A stretch of 64,000 nt of DNA from Zonotrichia leucophrys gambelii (taxonomy: Eukaryota > Chordata > Aves > Passeriformes > Passerellidae). Location of the stretch: the NCBI RefSeq assembly GCF_028769735.1, contig NC_088178.1, forward strand, positions 18,550,357 through 18,614,356, written 5' to 3'. Numbering within the stretch: the first letter of the stretch is position 1; the number at the start of each line of letters is the position of its first letter. Under the pieces are notes generated by a model. It saw only the letters and a list, made by a program, of their open reading frames with translations. It was not told the origin of the DNA and made no database searches. The position numbers and the translations under genes were made by a program. Shown here one piece after another: positions 1 through 11,000 of the stretch.

Positions 1-66
1 TATATATGTATTTATACATATTTTTATATGTATGTATATTTTTATATATTTATACATACATATATG
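1..66. repeat. AT-rich simple repeat (TATATG/TATTTATACATA type)
   Basis: The stretch is almost entirely alternating TA, TATG and TTTATA words, with short palindromic segments around TATACATA. It is a degenerate microsatellite that runs off the left edge of the window, so its full length is unknown. No gene content is visible. Confidence 0.85.
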
Positions 67-425
67 CTCTGTTTTCTGTTGTCTACAGAGGAACCCTACT
101 CACTGGTTATTGGTCCTTAGCAATCAACTCCTTCCCAGTCAGGCAGCATTAAAGTGGGATGAAGAATGACAGAGAGAAGCAGGTTCTTTTGGAATTATGG
201 ATAGTGCTACTAAGCACATCTCAATCTGAAATACAAAATTCTGTAATACTCTTACTTTTTTTTTCTTACTGAAAAAGAGGATGCAAACTCACTTTTTATT
301 TTACAGCTTTACATGTCTCTATCATTATTTTTCTCTGTAGTGGTAATTTTAATTTTTCCACTAATGTTTTTCCATTTTTGCAATTCATGCAAATTCAGCT
401 GTCATGCAAATGCACAGGTTAATGC
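67..425. other. Unique AT-rich DNA upstream of the LTR
   Basis: No gene is recognised. A T-rich tract lies near 252-265. The right end (387-411) carries two octamer words ATGCAAAT separated by an E-box CAGCTG, described separately. The 64-codon open frame starting at 313 runs into the LTR and has no recognisable features, so it is taken as chance. Confidence 0.6.
387..411. promoter_or_regulatory. Octamer / E-box / octamer cluster (candidate POU and bHLH sites)
   Basis: ATGCAAAT occurs at 387-394 and again at 404-411 in the same orientation, 17 bp start to start. A CAGCTG E-box sits between them at 396-401. ATGCAAAT is the classical POU-domain octamer, and CAGCTG is a canonical E-box bound by bHLH factors. 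The motifs are directly seen; regulatory activity is inference. The cluster lies about 20 bp from the LTR insertion point, so the insertion could have changed its context. Confidence 0.35.
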
Positions 426-430
426 ATGCC
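426..430. repeat. Target-site duplication, left copy (ATGCC)
   Basis: The five bases ATGCC directly precede the LTR terminus TGTCATGG. The identical five bases follow the other terminus at 1750-1754. A perfect 5-bp duplication is what retroviral-type integration leaves, and it fixes both ends of the element. Five bases is typical of ERVL-type integrases. Confidence 0.85.
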
Positions 431-551
431 TGTCATGGTTTGAGCCTGGCACAGAGCCAGTGCCCCCCATGAAAATGCCTCACCCTGGTGTCTGCTGTGA
501 GATGTGACCAGGAATAAGCAAAACAGGCTCTAACTTAAACATAAAGAACAC

Positions 552-557
552 TTTATT
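552..557 (-). terminator. Poly(A) signal AATAAA of the LTR (minus strand)
   Basis: TTTATT on the plus strand reads AATAAA on the minus strand, about 120 bp before the LTR's 3' terminus at 431. This is the normal place for the R-region polyadenylation signal and is the main evidence for the orientation of the element. Whether it is used is unknown. Confidence 0.5.
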
Positions 558-1695
558 ACTTAAACTACAGGAAAATAGGGAAAGACTATAAGGAAAAGAA
601 AAAAAAAGAAATTGAAAACCTTACAAAAAACTTTCCTCCTCCCCACTCCCTGACTTTCCCAATCCGATACATTCTCCCAAATCAACTGCCCAGCCTTGGC
701 CCCACACTTTAGTATACTCAAACTGCAGTTCATGAAGAGGAAAGGAGTCCTTCTTGTTCCATAGGCTTCTCCTGGAAACACACTGAAACCTCGTGTGCTT
801 CCTTGTCACTTCGGCACCGCCCGGAAAAAGTCCTTTTGCCGCTTGTGACATCTTCCTTCCATGCCCAGTGCTCTCACCACTGACGGCATGGACCAGAGCT
901 GCTTTTAGGGTTGTCTTTCAAGGATGCCTTGTCTCACTCCAAAAAGGCACAGTCTCTGCTTTGGGACATCTGTCCCCCCCATATTTTTCCAACCCCCTGG
1001 GGCCGGGGGGTCCTCACAAATGAACCCTCCTGGTTTTGAGCCACTGCTTCCCCTAAATGCAGTTGGTGTCACAGGAACAACTGAGTCCATGGCCACAAGA
1101 AAAGTCCAGCCAAAAGGCCACTCCAAATCATCTCTCCCCATCCAATCATCTCCACGTTCTTCGGGCCAGGTCCTTGTCTCATCTCATCTCTTATCTCCCT
1201 TCTTATTCAGCTTCGAGGAGGATTAGCATTTTTGCAAGGCCCCAATCATGAAAGAAAGGGTTAAAAGTTTTCAGTCTTTGTCTATCTCAGAACGATAATA
1301 CTCCCACACGTGCTGCTGCTGCTGCGGCCGGCCGGGCTGCGCCCTTCCCCCCCTTTCTCCTCCTGGGCCGGCTGCTATCACCGCCGACTCTCCCTCTCTC
1401 TCCCTCCTGGGGGGGGGGGAATGGCTGCCCGATGTTTCTTGGGGCTCCGCCACCCTTCCATCCTTGAGAACTTTCTCACCCCCATCTCCGTCCAGGCCCC
1501 GGGCCTACCGCATGGCTGCCCCTCCCCCGCCCAGCAGCAAGGCTGGACGGGGGAAGAGATCTGACCTCTTCACAGCGACGTCCCAAGAGAGCGTGCCAAG
1601 GGCAGTGCCCTGCTTTTAACCCCTGTGTATTCTCGGAGGTGTGTCCAAACCCCACTGGCTACACCGGGTGCCAGTCTCAAACCCAAAACCTTCGT

Positions 1696-1744
1696 TGGTT
1701 TGACCACAGCTTCCCAGAATTCCCACTCCTTCCTGGTCAAACCA
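1696..1744. repeat. 11-bp perfect inverted repeat at the LTR's 5' end
   Basis: TGGTTTGACCA at 1696-1706 and TGGTCAAACCA at 1734-1744 are exact reverse complements separated by 27 bp. The outer arm overlaps the conserved terminal motif TGGTTTGACC of the LTR, so the terminal motif is present twice in opposite orientation. It could form a hairpin or be a duplicated integrase or transcription-factor site. Function is inference. Confidence 0.7.
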
Positions 1745-1749
1745 CCACA

Positions 1750-1754
1750 ATGCC
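1750..1754. repeat. Target-site duplication, right copy (ATGCC)
   Basis: Exact copy of bases 426-430, immediately outside the LTR terminus ACCACCACA. Its perfection suggests a fairly recent insertion, or simply that five bases escaped mutation. Confidence 0.85.
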
Positions 1755-2171
1755 TCATGTCAGCATTGCCCATGACTCTGGTATTTGGAAAGTAGTGGTA
1801 AGTAAGTACTGCCATATCAGAGAATGTTTGGGAGGAAAGAATGTTTTAATTTGAACAAAAGTAGATTTCCTTTTCTAAAGGTTTTAGGACAGGAAAGAAA
1901 AATCTTTATTTTCCTGCCTCAAAAATGCTTTAGTTTATTGAGCATTTTTTTACATGCTCTTGGGGCTTAGCCTTCAAGTTTTAATTTAGAAACTATTTTA
2001 AGCAATAAAAATAAGATTTTGAAAGGAATATTTCCAATAAACATACTTGTAAACAGTGTCCTCTTGAAAAATTGTCCAGCATGTGGATTTAGGGTTTTTT
2101 GGATGGGGATGAGAGAAAAAACTAGAAAGGAACAGATTCTTCTCTGAAATATGAGTATCTTTCAACTAAAG
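1755..2171. other. Unique AT-rich DNA between LTR and CR1
   Basis: Unique sequence with no gene seen. A-rich and T-rich stretches occur at 1850-2030, including an AATAAA-like word near 2003. Nothing else can be supported. Confidence 0.6.
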
Positions 2172-2692
2172 TAATAGAATCATGGAATGGGCTGGAAAAG
2201 ACACTAAGTATCACCTAATATCAACCCTCTGCCATAGGCAAGGACACCTTTCACTAGACTGGGTTCCTCCAAACCCCATCCAACCTGGCCTTGAACACTT
2301 CCAAGAATGGAGCATCCACAGCTTCTCTGGGCATCCTGTTCCAGTGCCTCACCACCCTCCCAGCAAAGAATTGCCTCCTAAGGTCTAATCCAAACCAGCT
2401 CTCAGTGTGAAGCCATTCTCACTTGTCCTGTCACTACAGGCCCTTGTGAAAGTCCCTCTCCAGCTTTCATACTGGCCCAGTTTCGGTACTGAAAGGTTGC
2501 TATAAGTCTCCCCAGAGCCTTCTTGAGACTGAACAATCCTAATTACCTCATCCCTTCCTTGGAAGAATCCCTCTAATCATCTTCATGCTCTCCTCTGGAC
2601 TCACTCCAACCGGTCCATGTCCTTCCTGCTGTGGGGACCCCAGAGTAGGATGTAGCATTCCTGGTGTGATCCCAAGAGGGGAGCAGAGGGAG
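2172..2692 (-). mobile_element. CR1 LINE fragment, 3' end (copy 1)
   Basis: Read on the minus strand this is the 3'-terminal part of an avian Chicken Repeat 1 non-LTR retrotransposon. The plus strand opens with AGAATCATGGAATGG, the reverse complement of the CR1 ATTCTATGATTCT-type 8-bp tail. It continues through the familiar antisense words CAACCTGGCCTTGAACACTT, GGGCATCCTGTTCCAGTGCC and CCTCTGGACTC. About 520 bp are kept, covering the 3' UTR and the very end of ORF2. The rest is absent, as expected for 5'-truncated CR1 insertions. Similarity fades near 2692. Many substitutions and small deletions mean it is inactive. The identification is from memory of the consensus and is strong. Confidence 0.92.
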
Positions 2693-5023
2693 TGGGGTTT
2701 GCTTACTCTGACTGAGCCATCAGTCTTGTCCTGTACCCATAAGGTTTAGCTGTGACCTCTGCAGGGCACTCATCTCACAGATCTGTTGATGAGAGAGACT
2801 CAGACAGACAGCGTGGTAAAAACCTGTGTTATGTGGCTGTGTCTTTATTGAGACATCTGGGAGAAAGTTGTCCAGGGATGAGAGATGGAGTTAGCTGCAG
2901 CAATGAATCAAAATGTGTTAAATCATGGTGTCTAGCCCTCATTTCTTCAATGTCTGTGTCCTGCACTGCCCTACCTGACAGCTCTCTGCTCCTGTCACAG
3001 GGATAGGGTGTAAAGCTGAATGCTAAAAAAAAAAAAAGTCCCAAAAAACAAACCTCTTTAAGTGACTACAATCCAGACAAAAATTCAGCCAGTGGGACTG
3101 TCATTCAGTGTGGAAAAATGCCCAAATTATTTGTACAGTCCAATGAATCACAGACAAAGTATGATTCCTTCTGGGGTGTTCCATATCTTTTTAACACACA
3201 GGCTGAGCAAAGCTGGTTCTGTTGGCAGTGCCTGGGGAAGCAGGGCTGTACCCATTCCATCACTGCTGCACTGCCAGTCCCTGAGGCTGCCCAGGGCTGG
3301 GTGCTTGGGAGGGTATCTGACAGCAGCCAAAATGCAGGAATGTTTCAGACACATCTTTACTCCAGCAGTGACTCTGTGTGAGAGGCACCTGCGGGCAGAA
3401 GGGTGGCATGCAGCCAGGTATGTCAGCATTAATCCCATTAGGGATTTCTCTGTATCAAAGCTCCTCAGGTGTGACAGGTTTACATGTACTCTGCATCACC
3501 AAAGAGATCAGTATCTGTCCTAAAATGCACACTGCTGTTAGAAAAGCCAAAGAAGTTGCTGCAAAGTGATGTTGCATTAATTAAAAGAATATAATTGCCT
3601 GTTCCTAAAATGTATCTTTCAGTTTTAGCTTATTTTAGATTAACTGGTTTAGCTCAGTACTCTTCAGACCATTAGAGGAAAGAAGCAAATTACAGCAATA
3701 GAGTGTAACCAAATGTAATTCTCCAAATTACTCTTATTACATGCAGTTGGGCCACAGGTTAGTGGAGAGAGAGAGATGAGTTTACAATTGGCAAAGTTTA
3801 TAGAAATGTGAAATCCCTCATGTGCACAAGAAAGAAAAAAAAAAGTGAAGCATATGGTTTTAATTACAAGTCTTCCAGATAGTAAATTATAGTAAGATGT
3901 GATGTTCAGGGGAAAAATCTGACTGCTACTACAGCTGAAATGCAGGCCGTGCCAGTGCACTGCATCTTGTTACAGGAGATATAACTTGATATATCCGTAG
4001 CCCCGAATCCTGTAACTGATTTTATTTGGTCCTGTTTTCTCATAAATGGAGGGGGTCAAGATTAGTGATGGTTGAACCTCCAATAGTTTAGAGGTTTGGA
4101 TCAGCAAAGCTTAATCCTAAAGTTTCGTACTGGTTACTTGAACCCTTTGATGTATTTTTCCTTCTTTCTATTTCTGTGCAGTGCCTCCACAAAGCTGAGG
4201 CTTTGTCCTTTCTTTCTACTCATCCAGCCTAATCCTCTCATCCACCAGTTATTGTTTCCAGGTTCTTACAGAAAGCATTATATGCCCACCTACATTCCCA
4301 AATCAGGGTGTGAGTCCCATTTGCTTCTCCCACCTGTACTGTTCTTCTCTCTTTTTTTTCATCCATTGTACAGTGGTTTGAAACCCTCTGGTCTGGGCTT
4401 CCCAGCTGTCTCCCCAGCAATTCCTGAGCAAAGAAAAGGCTACAGTTGACCAAGAGTATGGTGCATGGAAAGCAACTACCACTAGAACCCATTCTTTTGG
4501 GAAGAAAACATTGACCAAGTGGATAAAGTTGGAAAACTGAAGAGGAAACTCAGAGCAGAGGCAGAAAGTAATGGATATGTAGGGAAATGAGAAGGGAAAA
4601 TGTCTGAGGCACAGACAATGAAATGGCAGCCAAGAAAAGGAGATTTTATTATATGAACTAGAAAGTGATTAATTATCCTGTGTATCATGCAGGTCATGTT
4701 GAACAAACACCTTTGTGAGTTTGATTTGAAAATACTTCTGTTTAAAGTGATATAAATATTAGGGGGAAAAAAAAAGGAGAGAAATTTGCACAGGAGACCC
4801 TGCAGGAAAAATTGTATTCTGTGAGATCATAGAGGATAGATCTGAAGTTCTCAAGCAACAAGATTCCTAATCTACACTGTGACCACAATTCTGTACACAA
4901 AGTGCAGATGGTATATTATCAGCTTAATAGTATAAAGTTTACCTCAGCCACTGCCCAGGACAAAGGCAGTAATGCTGTCTGTAAATCTGTCTGTAATGCT
5001 GGCACAAGTGCACTAGGTCCTCT
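2693..5023. other. Unique DNA, no gene recognised
   Basis: Mixed-composition unique sequence. A 13-A run lies at 3025-3037. A pyrimidine-tract acceptor-like site (CCTTCTTTCTATTTCTGTGCAG) ends at 4181 but no paired donor or coding exon follows. The 153-codon frame at 3062-3523 overlaps other frames and shows no domain, so it is not annotated as a gene. Confidence 0.55.
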
Positions 5024-5040
5024 GTACCACAATGTGGTAC
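5024..5040. repeat. Near-perfect palindrome GTACCACA-A-TGTGGTAC
   Basis: The 8-bp arms are exact reverse complements around a single central base. This is longer than expected for any given site by chance, although one such palindrome somewhere in 64 kb is not surprising. It contains TGTGGT, the core word of RUNX binding sites, in both orientations. Function is unknown. Confidence 0.75.
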
Positions 5041-8000
5041 AACCACACTGAGATTTTGGGAAGGGTTCACTTGAGCTTGGGAGTTTTCCTTGCTTGTTTG
5101 CCTTTTCTTTTGCTGTTATACCAGAGAAGCTGAGACTTTGACCAATGTGGTATGACAAGTATTTGTTATCACATTTCATTGCCCTGCAATGATATTTCAA
5201 ATAAAATCCAGATTTTGCATGCTCAGCCCATCCAGGCTGAACATTTCCATCTGTGACATCTTTCCACCACATCCAATGTGGTGCATTAGGAGTGTTTGTG
5301 TCCATATAAAGAGTTAGACTTTCGCAAGGGAATCTTATATTTTCAGTTAGGGTGCCTGTCATGCCCCAAATGACCAACCTAAGTCCACAACCACACCACA
5401 GCAACTCACTGCTCAAAGCCTAACCCAAACATGAGCAAACTTCATTCAGTCCAAACATTTGAGATGAGCATCCAAGTTCTTTCGTTTTTATTTTTATTTC
5501 TCATCACAAACAAAGAATGATTGCTACATGACAGGTATTCTCAACAGCAGAAACACAATAAGAAATATTAAAGAAAAGTTTTGGTTGTCTGTCAGTATGT
5601 CCCCTTAGGAAAAACTGACACGTAATAGCTGACACTGGTCCTGGCTCCACACACTTATGCCATTTGATTTGATGTGAAGGATGTGAAGCACAGTGAATTG
5701 CAGCTGGCAGATGTTATTGCAATATTGAAGTATTTCACAGAGTAAAGGCACATACTGGCAGCATGGCATATTCCTAAGAGTTTCTGTGTACTTTCAATTC
5801 AGCCATATGGTTGTGAATACAGATTCAGTATAAGTGCTCTCTGCATTTAATTGACAAGACCTGTGCAGTGATACAGCAATGCTATTTTCCTTAACACTGC
5901 TCAGGTAAGCTGACAGTGGCAGTATAATAAGTGTAAATTAGTTACAGACCATATAGGTATCAAAACCTGCAGAAATATGCGGAGCAAGCCTGAAATTTCA
6001 TGAGAGAATGCTTGAGGTTCTGGAGCGGGCTGTGGAGGTGTTGTGCATACAGACAGTTGCTCAGTATTTCGGTTTGGAAAAAAACAGATACTATGAAGCC
6101 AAACAATGAAGTTTAACAAACCCTGAGTTTATTTAACCCGTGGTTCTTAGCATACCTTACTTGAACTTAAATCACTCTTGTCACTCAGAGCCAGCTGCGT
6201 CATGTACCAGCTAAGAGGCCTAGCTACAGAGAAAGTTTTATCTCAAGATAAGTCAAGCATTGTGGCTTTCAAAGGTCAGCTTTTAATGGAGATTATTCTG
6301 TTCTGCTGTTTAAAAATAGAAATGAAATAGGATTACAATTAACATCGAGCATTTAATCAGATGCAGTTCTCTCAGCATTCAGGCAGTGTTTGTTTTGGTA
6401 AGCTACTTGCCAAATCTGAAAGCCAAAAAACCTGTGAGAGAAAAGACAGGAACAAAGAATCTAGAGAATTTGTCCTACAGAAAGGTCAATAATACTTTCT
6501 TCTTTAAGAGACTACAGGACATGGGCACTATCACTGCTTGTGGATAAGTGTATGAGAAGGAATTAAAAGGTAGCTCCCTATTTGCAATATTCTGAAGTCT
6601 CAAAGTTTTGAATTTCTCCCAGACTTGGAGGTATGTGGGGCAACCGAATAGCTCAAGTGGGTTTTTCTGGCTTAGGCAAGATCAAAAAAAATATCCAAGC
6701 TTCAGAGTGTTTCACAGTGTGTGCACTCACACATGCACACACATATACACAGTGCCCTCTGATTTGGTATAAAGTGAATATTTGGAAGCACTGGGGAAGG
6801 GCTGAGAGCTGCTGAGGAAACTCTCTGTTGGCCTCAGCAGATTGCAAGAGCACCAGGAGGCCTCAAGGCAGGGGGAAATGGTCCTTCCACAGGAGCTGCT
6901 GATACAATAAAAAAGTTTTCTTTCACCCTCAGAAAGAAGGGATGTTGAAATTTTAATGTTTAGGTTCCTCACAAAACTTCAAGAAATAAAAATTTGAAAC
7001 ACTTGGTATCAACTCTTGTTACATTAAAACAAGTGGAAATACTAGCTCAGCAAGTTGTCTCAATCATGATCCATCTGGAATTTACAAGAAATCGATGTAC
7101 AGCTGTGAATAGTTTCAAATGTATCAAATTATCATTTTCTGGTGGAAAAACTGTTTCACTGGAAAAACTTCAGCAAGCTTCAGTACAGAAATCCCTGGAC
7201 AATTATACAGTCCAATAGCTCAGCAAGAGCATCTCTCCTGCCATTTTATATTCTTTTGATGAATGCTTCTACCTCCTATGGTTTTTGCAATGCACTCTTC
7301 TACTTTTTCAGTGTATTTAGTCAATAGCAGTGTTCTTTCCAAACACAAGAGAATACTCCAAAATAAGAAAGCTATGGGTATCTGTTTCAGTTGTGCATGA
7401 AGTCGCTCTGGGCTAATGCCTTTCTTTGCGTTATCCCACGGGAAGGGGAAGTTTTAAGGCCAAATGTTTATGTATTGCATGGGAAGGTGCTCACAGGGAG
7501 AGTGCAGATTCATTCCCTGCCTCACTGCACAGAACAGGCTCCCCTCATACAGCTGAGTGACCACAAATAACCAGTGCCATTGAGATTCAATATATATTAT
7601 CATATTTTTGAGTCGTTTGCTATTAGACTGTAAAAAGGGGGGAAATAACTTGAATAAATCAAGGGAAACAGACTGTCTTAAAATGTAGGAGGGGAGAAAA
7701 GCCCACTAAATTGAATGGGTAAATAGATCATTATTAAATACTACCTAACATTTGAAGTTTTTATACATGTGAAGTGTTTATTGACGTTCAGAATTTATAG
7801 TGAATTAATAGCTTAATCACAATGTTACTTGTAGAGGTTTGTCTATTGGTTTGCCAAGAGCCTGCTTGCCACCTTTCTTTTTGACTTTTAGCAAGGAACA
7901 AAAGCAGTTAACAATCTTAGTGGTTAATTGTTCCATTGATTTTTCTATATATCTGTCAAGGAATGGTAGGTTTTTAAATGCAGCAGTTTTGTTGAATTTT

Positions 8001-11000
8001 CTCCTCCAACTACTCTTTAAGTATGCATCAATTTATATGACGTTTTTTCAGAAAAAGTGGCTATTCCACTATATATGAAAATTCATTTTAGAAATGGCTC
8101 TTTCCTTCTGGAAAAAAAAATACTGGTAGAAGTAGAGAAAATTTCAGATACCAGAAGCTCCTTCCATGGGCTGACAGAAAAAAACCCATTAAAGAGGGTG
8201 GTACATTTATCCTGTGGATGTCATAAGCTCTAGGCTTAGGTCTGCATATTCCTGGAGAGGGGCTTTAATTTCATTTTTTACCTCTGATTTTTTTCTTTGT
8301 TACACCTCAGTTTCTGTAGATAAGCAGCTGAAATTCAGGGAGAGAGGGCCTCTGCAGCCCCTCTGTGATGTGGAAGACCTTGCCCAAAGCAATTATGTGC
8401 AGGAGAGACTCATACAGAGCAGAGCTTCCTCCCAGCAAGGAAGGAGACTCACATGCAGGGTCCAGCTGCTTTAGGAGAGGTCAGGGTCAGGCTCAAAAAA
8501 GCTGATGTGGAAAGCCAGGGTGCCTCAGGACTCTTATTCAGACCTGGCACCATTTCATTGTCTCAAAGAACTGGGGGCAGCTGGAGAGCGCTGAGACCAG
8601 GGGCAGTGTGCCATACAAGTCTCACCAACCTCTGAGGAGGCTGAAAAGGAAAAACTTAAATCCCTACCAGTAAATACAGACCTGCTGAAGAGAAGATCAG
8701 CCTGGCTTTGGGTTACGGGGTGTACTGCAGGGAAATAGAGACAACATGGATTTCTCAGGGGCTTCCTCCTAGCTGTAATGTAGGTTGGAAGAAACTCTTC
8801 AGTGTATATCACTTGACAGTTTGTCAGGATGATTTTTCATGTAATAGTGCTATTTATCAAGAGGAAAGATGGCAAGTAGTCTGAAACTGGGGATGAATTA
8901 AGGGGGGTGATGTGTCTGAGATGCCAAGTCCTGTGAAGTTATGGATCAGCAGTTAGACCATGACCAAAAAATCTCAAGGCTGTTACTGCAAGTAGTGGAA
9001 AGCATTAAAAAAATGGCCTGAAGAATAAGAACCAGTCCCAAATCAAGCTCCAGGACAAAGTCTTTCAAATTATAGCAACTGCAGAGAAATACCTCCTGGA
9101 GGTCAGGCACTATGTGAGAACAGTCTGATGTCCCCAGGAGTAAGTCTCAATGTGGTTGAAGAGGGAACTTTATTTTCTCAAATTAATTGCCTTTTTAAAG
9201 ATATGTGAGCTCTTAATTGCCTGCTTAGAAGGCATGAAAAGGTTTCAATAGGTATGAGAACTTTAAATGTTGTCTTCATTCTTCACAAAAGCATATACAT
9301 TTGTCTCCCCAACACACAGATGAATAAAGCACTTGCTATGTACACATACTATGATTTGCTATTTGGTATGATAACCTTCACACTGAACACTTTTATGCCA
9401 GTCTTGATGTGCTGCTGGACATCATAAAATTGTAAGGACCACATCCACTTAGTACACTTGAAGTAAAAAATGTGGTAAATACAATTTGTAGCATCTTACA
9501 TTTTCAGTGGAGAATTATAACAAAAACCTAATTTTTATGCTTGGATTCATGGCATGTATACATATATGCACTGTTGGCTCCACAAATACTAACCTAGCTT
9601 GTGGTTCAAGATGGACTGCAAAACAAGCTACAGTTTCATTGGCAGTCATGCAAGACATGCTGCAGAATAAGTTAAAGGGCACTTGACCATCACAGCTGAT
9701 TCCACATATTCACTTCCCATCCCTCTAACTTTCCCAGATGTCACCTAATTGGTTTTGAATCTTCATATTCAACCTGAACAAGATTCCAGTGTTGATTGCT
9801 CAGGTTCACTGCACTGCTCAGTGCTGCTCAGTTCAGGAGGCTGCAGAGAGGGTTGGAGTGGGGGCAGAGAAAAAATAAAGAAAACCAATGAAAAACCCAA
9901 ATTAAAAGACCTTTGCCATATAAAATTAGGATTTGTTTCTTGTTAAGTGTTCTTTTGACAATATTTATAATAAACTCTGAGAGAAATAAATCTTCCTGAT
10001 GAGAGAAACCACTATGACTTGATATAAATACCCAGTACATGTGTAACATGCTACTGGGAATTTAATGGTATTTCCAATCATTTAAGCTGGGTTATCCTGT
10101 TCAGTTTCTTTTGAATGTACTCTTGCAAGAATGTCTTGCAACAGAAATCCATGTTTGAAGCCCCAGGAAGACTCCTGTCTCCTGTCTTGGAGCCTGTGTG
10201 CTTGGATAGCAAGATCTCCAAATGATCTGTGGGGCAGTCATTTCTGTCAGCTTACCTCCTACATCTATTGAAAAGATCATGAGAAGAGAGAAATAATTTC
10301 AGACCTTATCATTTTCACACCAGTCTCTGACCACTAATCTTCCCCTCCAAATTTCTTACAGCATGCTATTCCCTCCACATCTGCTGACCTGTGGACAGAG
10401 GAGGCCAAATTCCATTTTAAAATCAGATAGCCAAAGCCATATGCTTAATAGACTATTAAGGAGAAGTCAGTATGAATCTGCCATTCCAACACCTTTATGT
10501 TTTCACTCCCACTGCACATCTCTCCCCTGTGTTTCTTGCATTGCAGGTATTCTGAGTGCTCTCTGGAGGGCCCTGGTTGTCCCTCCTCTCCTTTTCAAAA
10601 CACCTTGTCAAACTACCTTGCTTTTGCTGCATCTGTGGCTGGAGAAATCCTCTCCAGAAGATATCACATTGTCTAATTTTCAGTTCTGGAATGATAGCTC
10701 TGAGTTAGCTAACCAGACTCCACTCAAAACTAGAAAGAATAAATGAATATTTCTAAGATAAAAATTAGCTTTTCTTGAGGGTAAGTTAGGTCAATTTTAA
10801 GACAGTTGTTGAACTTCTAATTTCTGTGCTTTGACTACAGTGAGCTCTAGGTAGATATTTCAGACATAGAAGGCTATATTTTACAGTGAGATACCATTTA
10901 ACCACTGTGCTAATTTTTATCTGTCAGGGAAGGACTCTCTTATTTCTGCACTTTCAAGATGTTTGTAAACCTTGTTTCAGATCCTTTGCATGGACAAAGT

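Larger units (their letters stand above)
431..1749 (-). mobile_element. Solo LTR of an ERVL-like endogenous retrovirus
   Basis: The element is 1319 bp. Its left end begins TGTCATGGTTTGA, and its right end read on the minus strand begins TGTGGTGGTTTGA. These are imperfect terminal inverted repeats with TG...CA ends matching at 11 of 13 positions, and a perfect 5-bp duplication flanks them. Orientation is assigned from a minus-strand AATAAA at 552-557, about 120 bp from the 431 end as expected for R-U5. A minus-strand TTAAAAG box at about 1612-1618 could be the core promoter. The interior has a GC- and CpG-rich portion (about 1310-1560), a (TGC)5 run at 1311-1325 and an 11-G run at 1409-1419. 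No internal retroviral genes, primer-binding site or second LTR are seen, so it is a recombined solo LTR. Small open frames inside it are not interpreted as genes. The family name is from memory; the ends and duplication are seen directly. Confidence 0.88.

Noticed and set aside
924..1226. 100-codon plus frame inside the LTR
   Set aside because: It lies entirely within the solo LTR and antisense to its assigned orientation. LTRs of this type do not normally encode proteins.
2182..2388. 68-codon plus frame at the CR1 3' end
   Set aside because: It is antisense to the CR1 3' untranslated region and therefore a shadow of the transposon.
3062..3523. 153-codon plus-strand open frame
   Set aside because: It overlaps two other open frames of similar quality on both strands (3118-3381 and 3148-3438) and shows no domain or codon pattern.
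4141..4181. Good acceptor-like polypyrimidine tract and CAG
   Set aside because: No donor, coding frame or poly(A) signal pairs with it at a sensible distance.
4919..5416. 165-codon minus-strand open frame
   Set aside because: No recognisable domain, no flanking splice signals, and it contains the 5024-5040 palindrome. A frame of this length is expected by chance in 64 kb read six ways.
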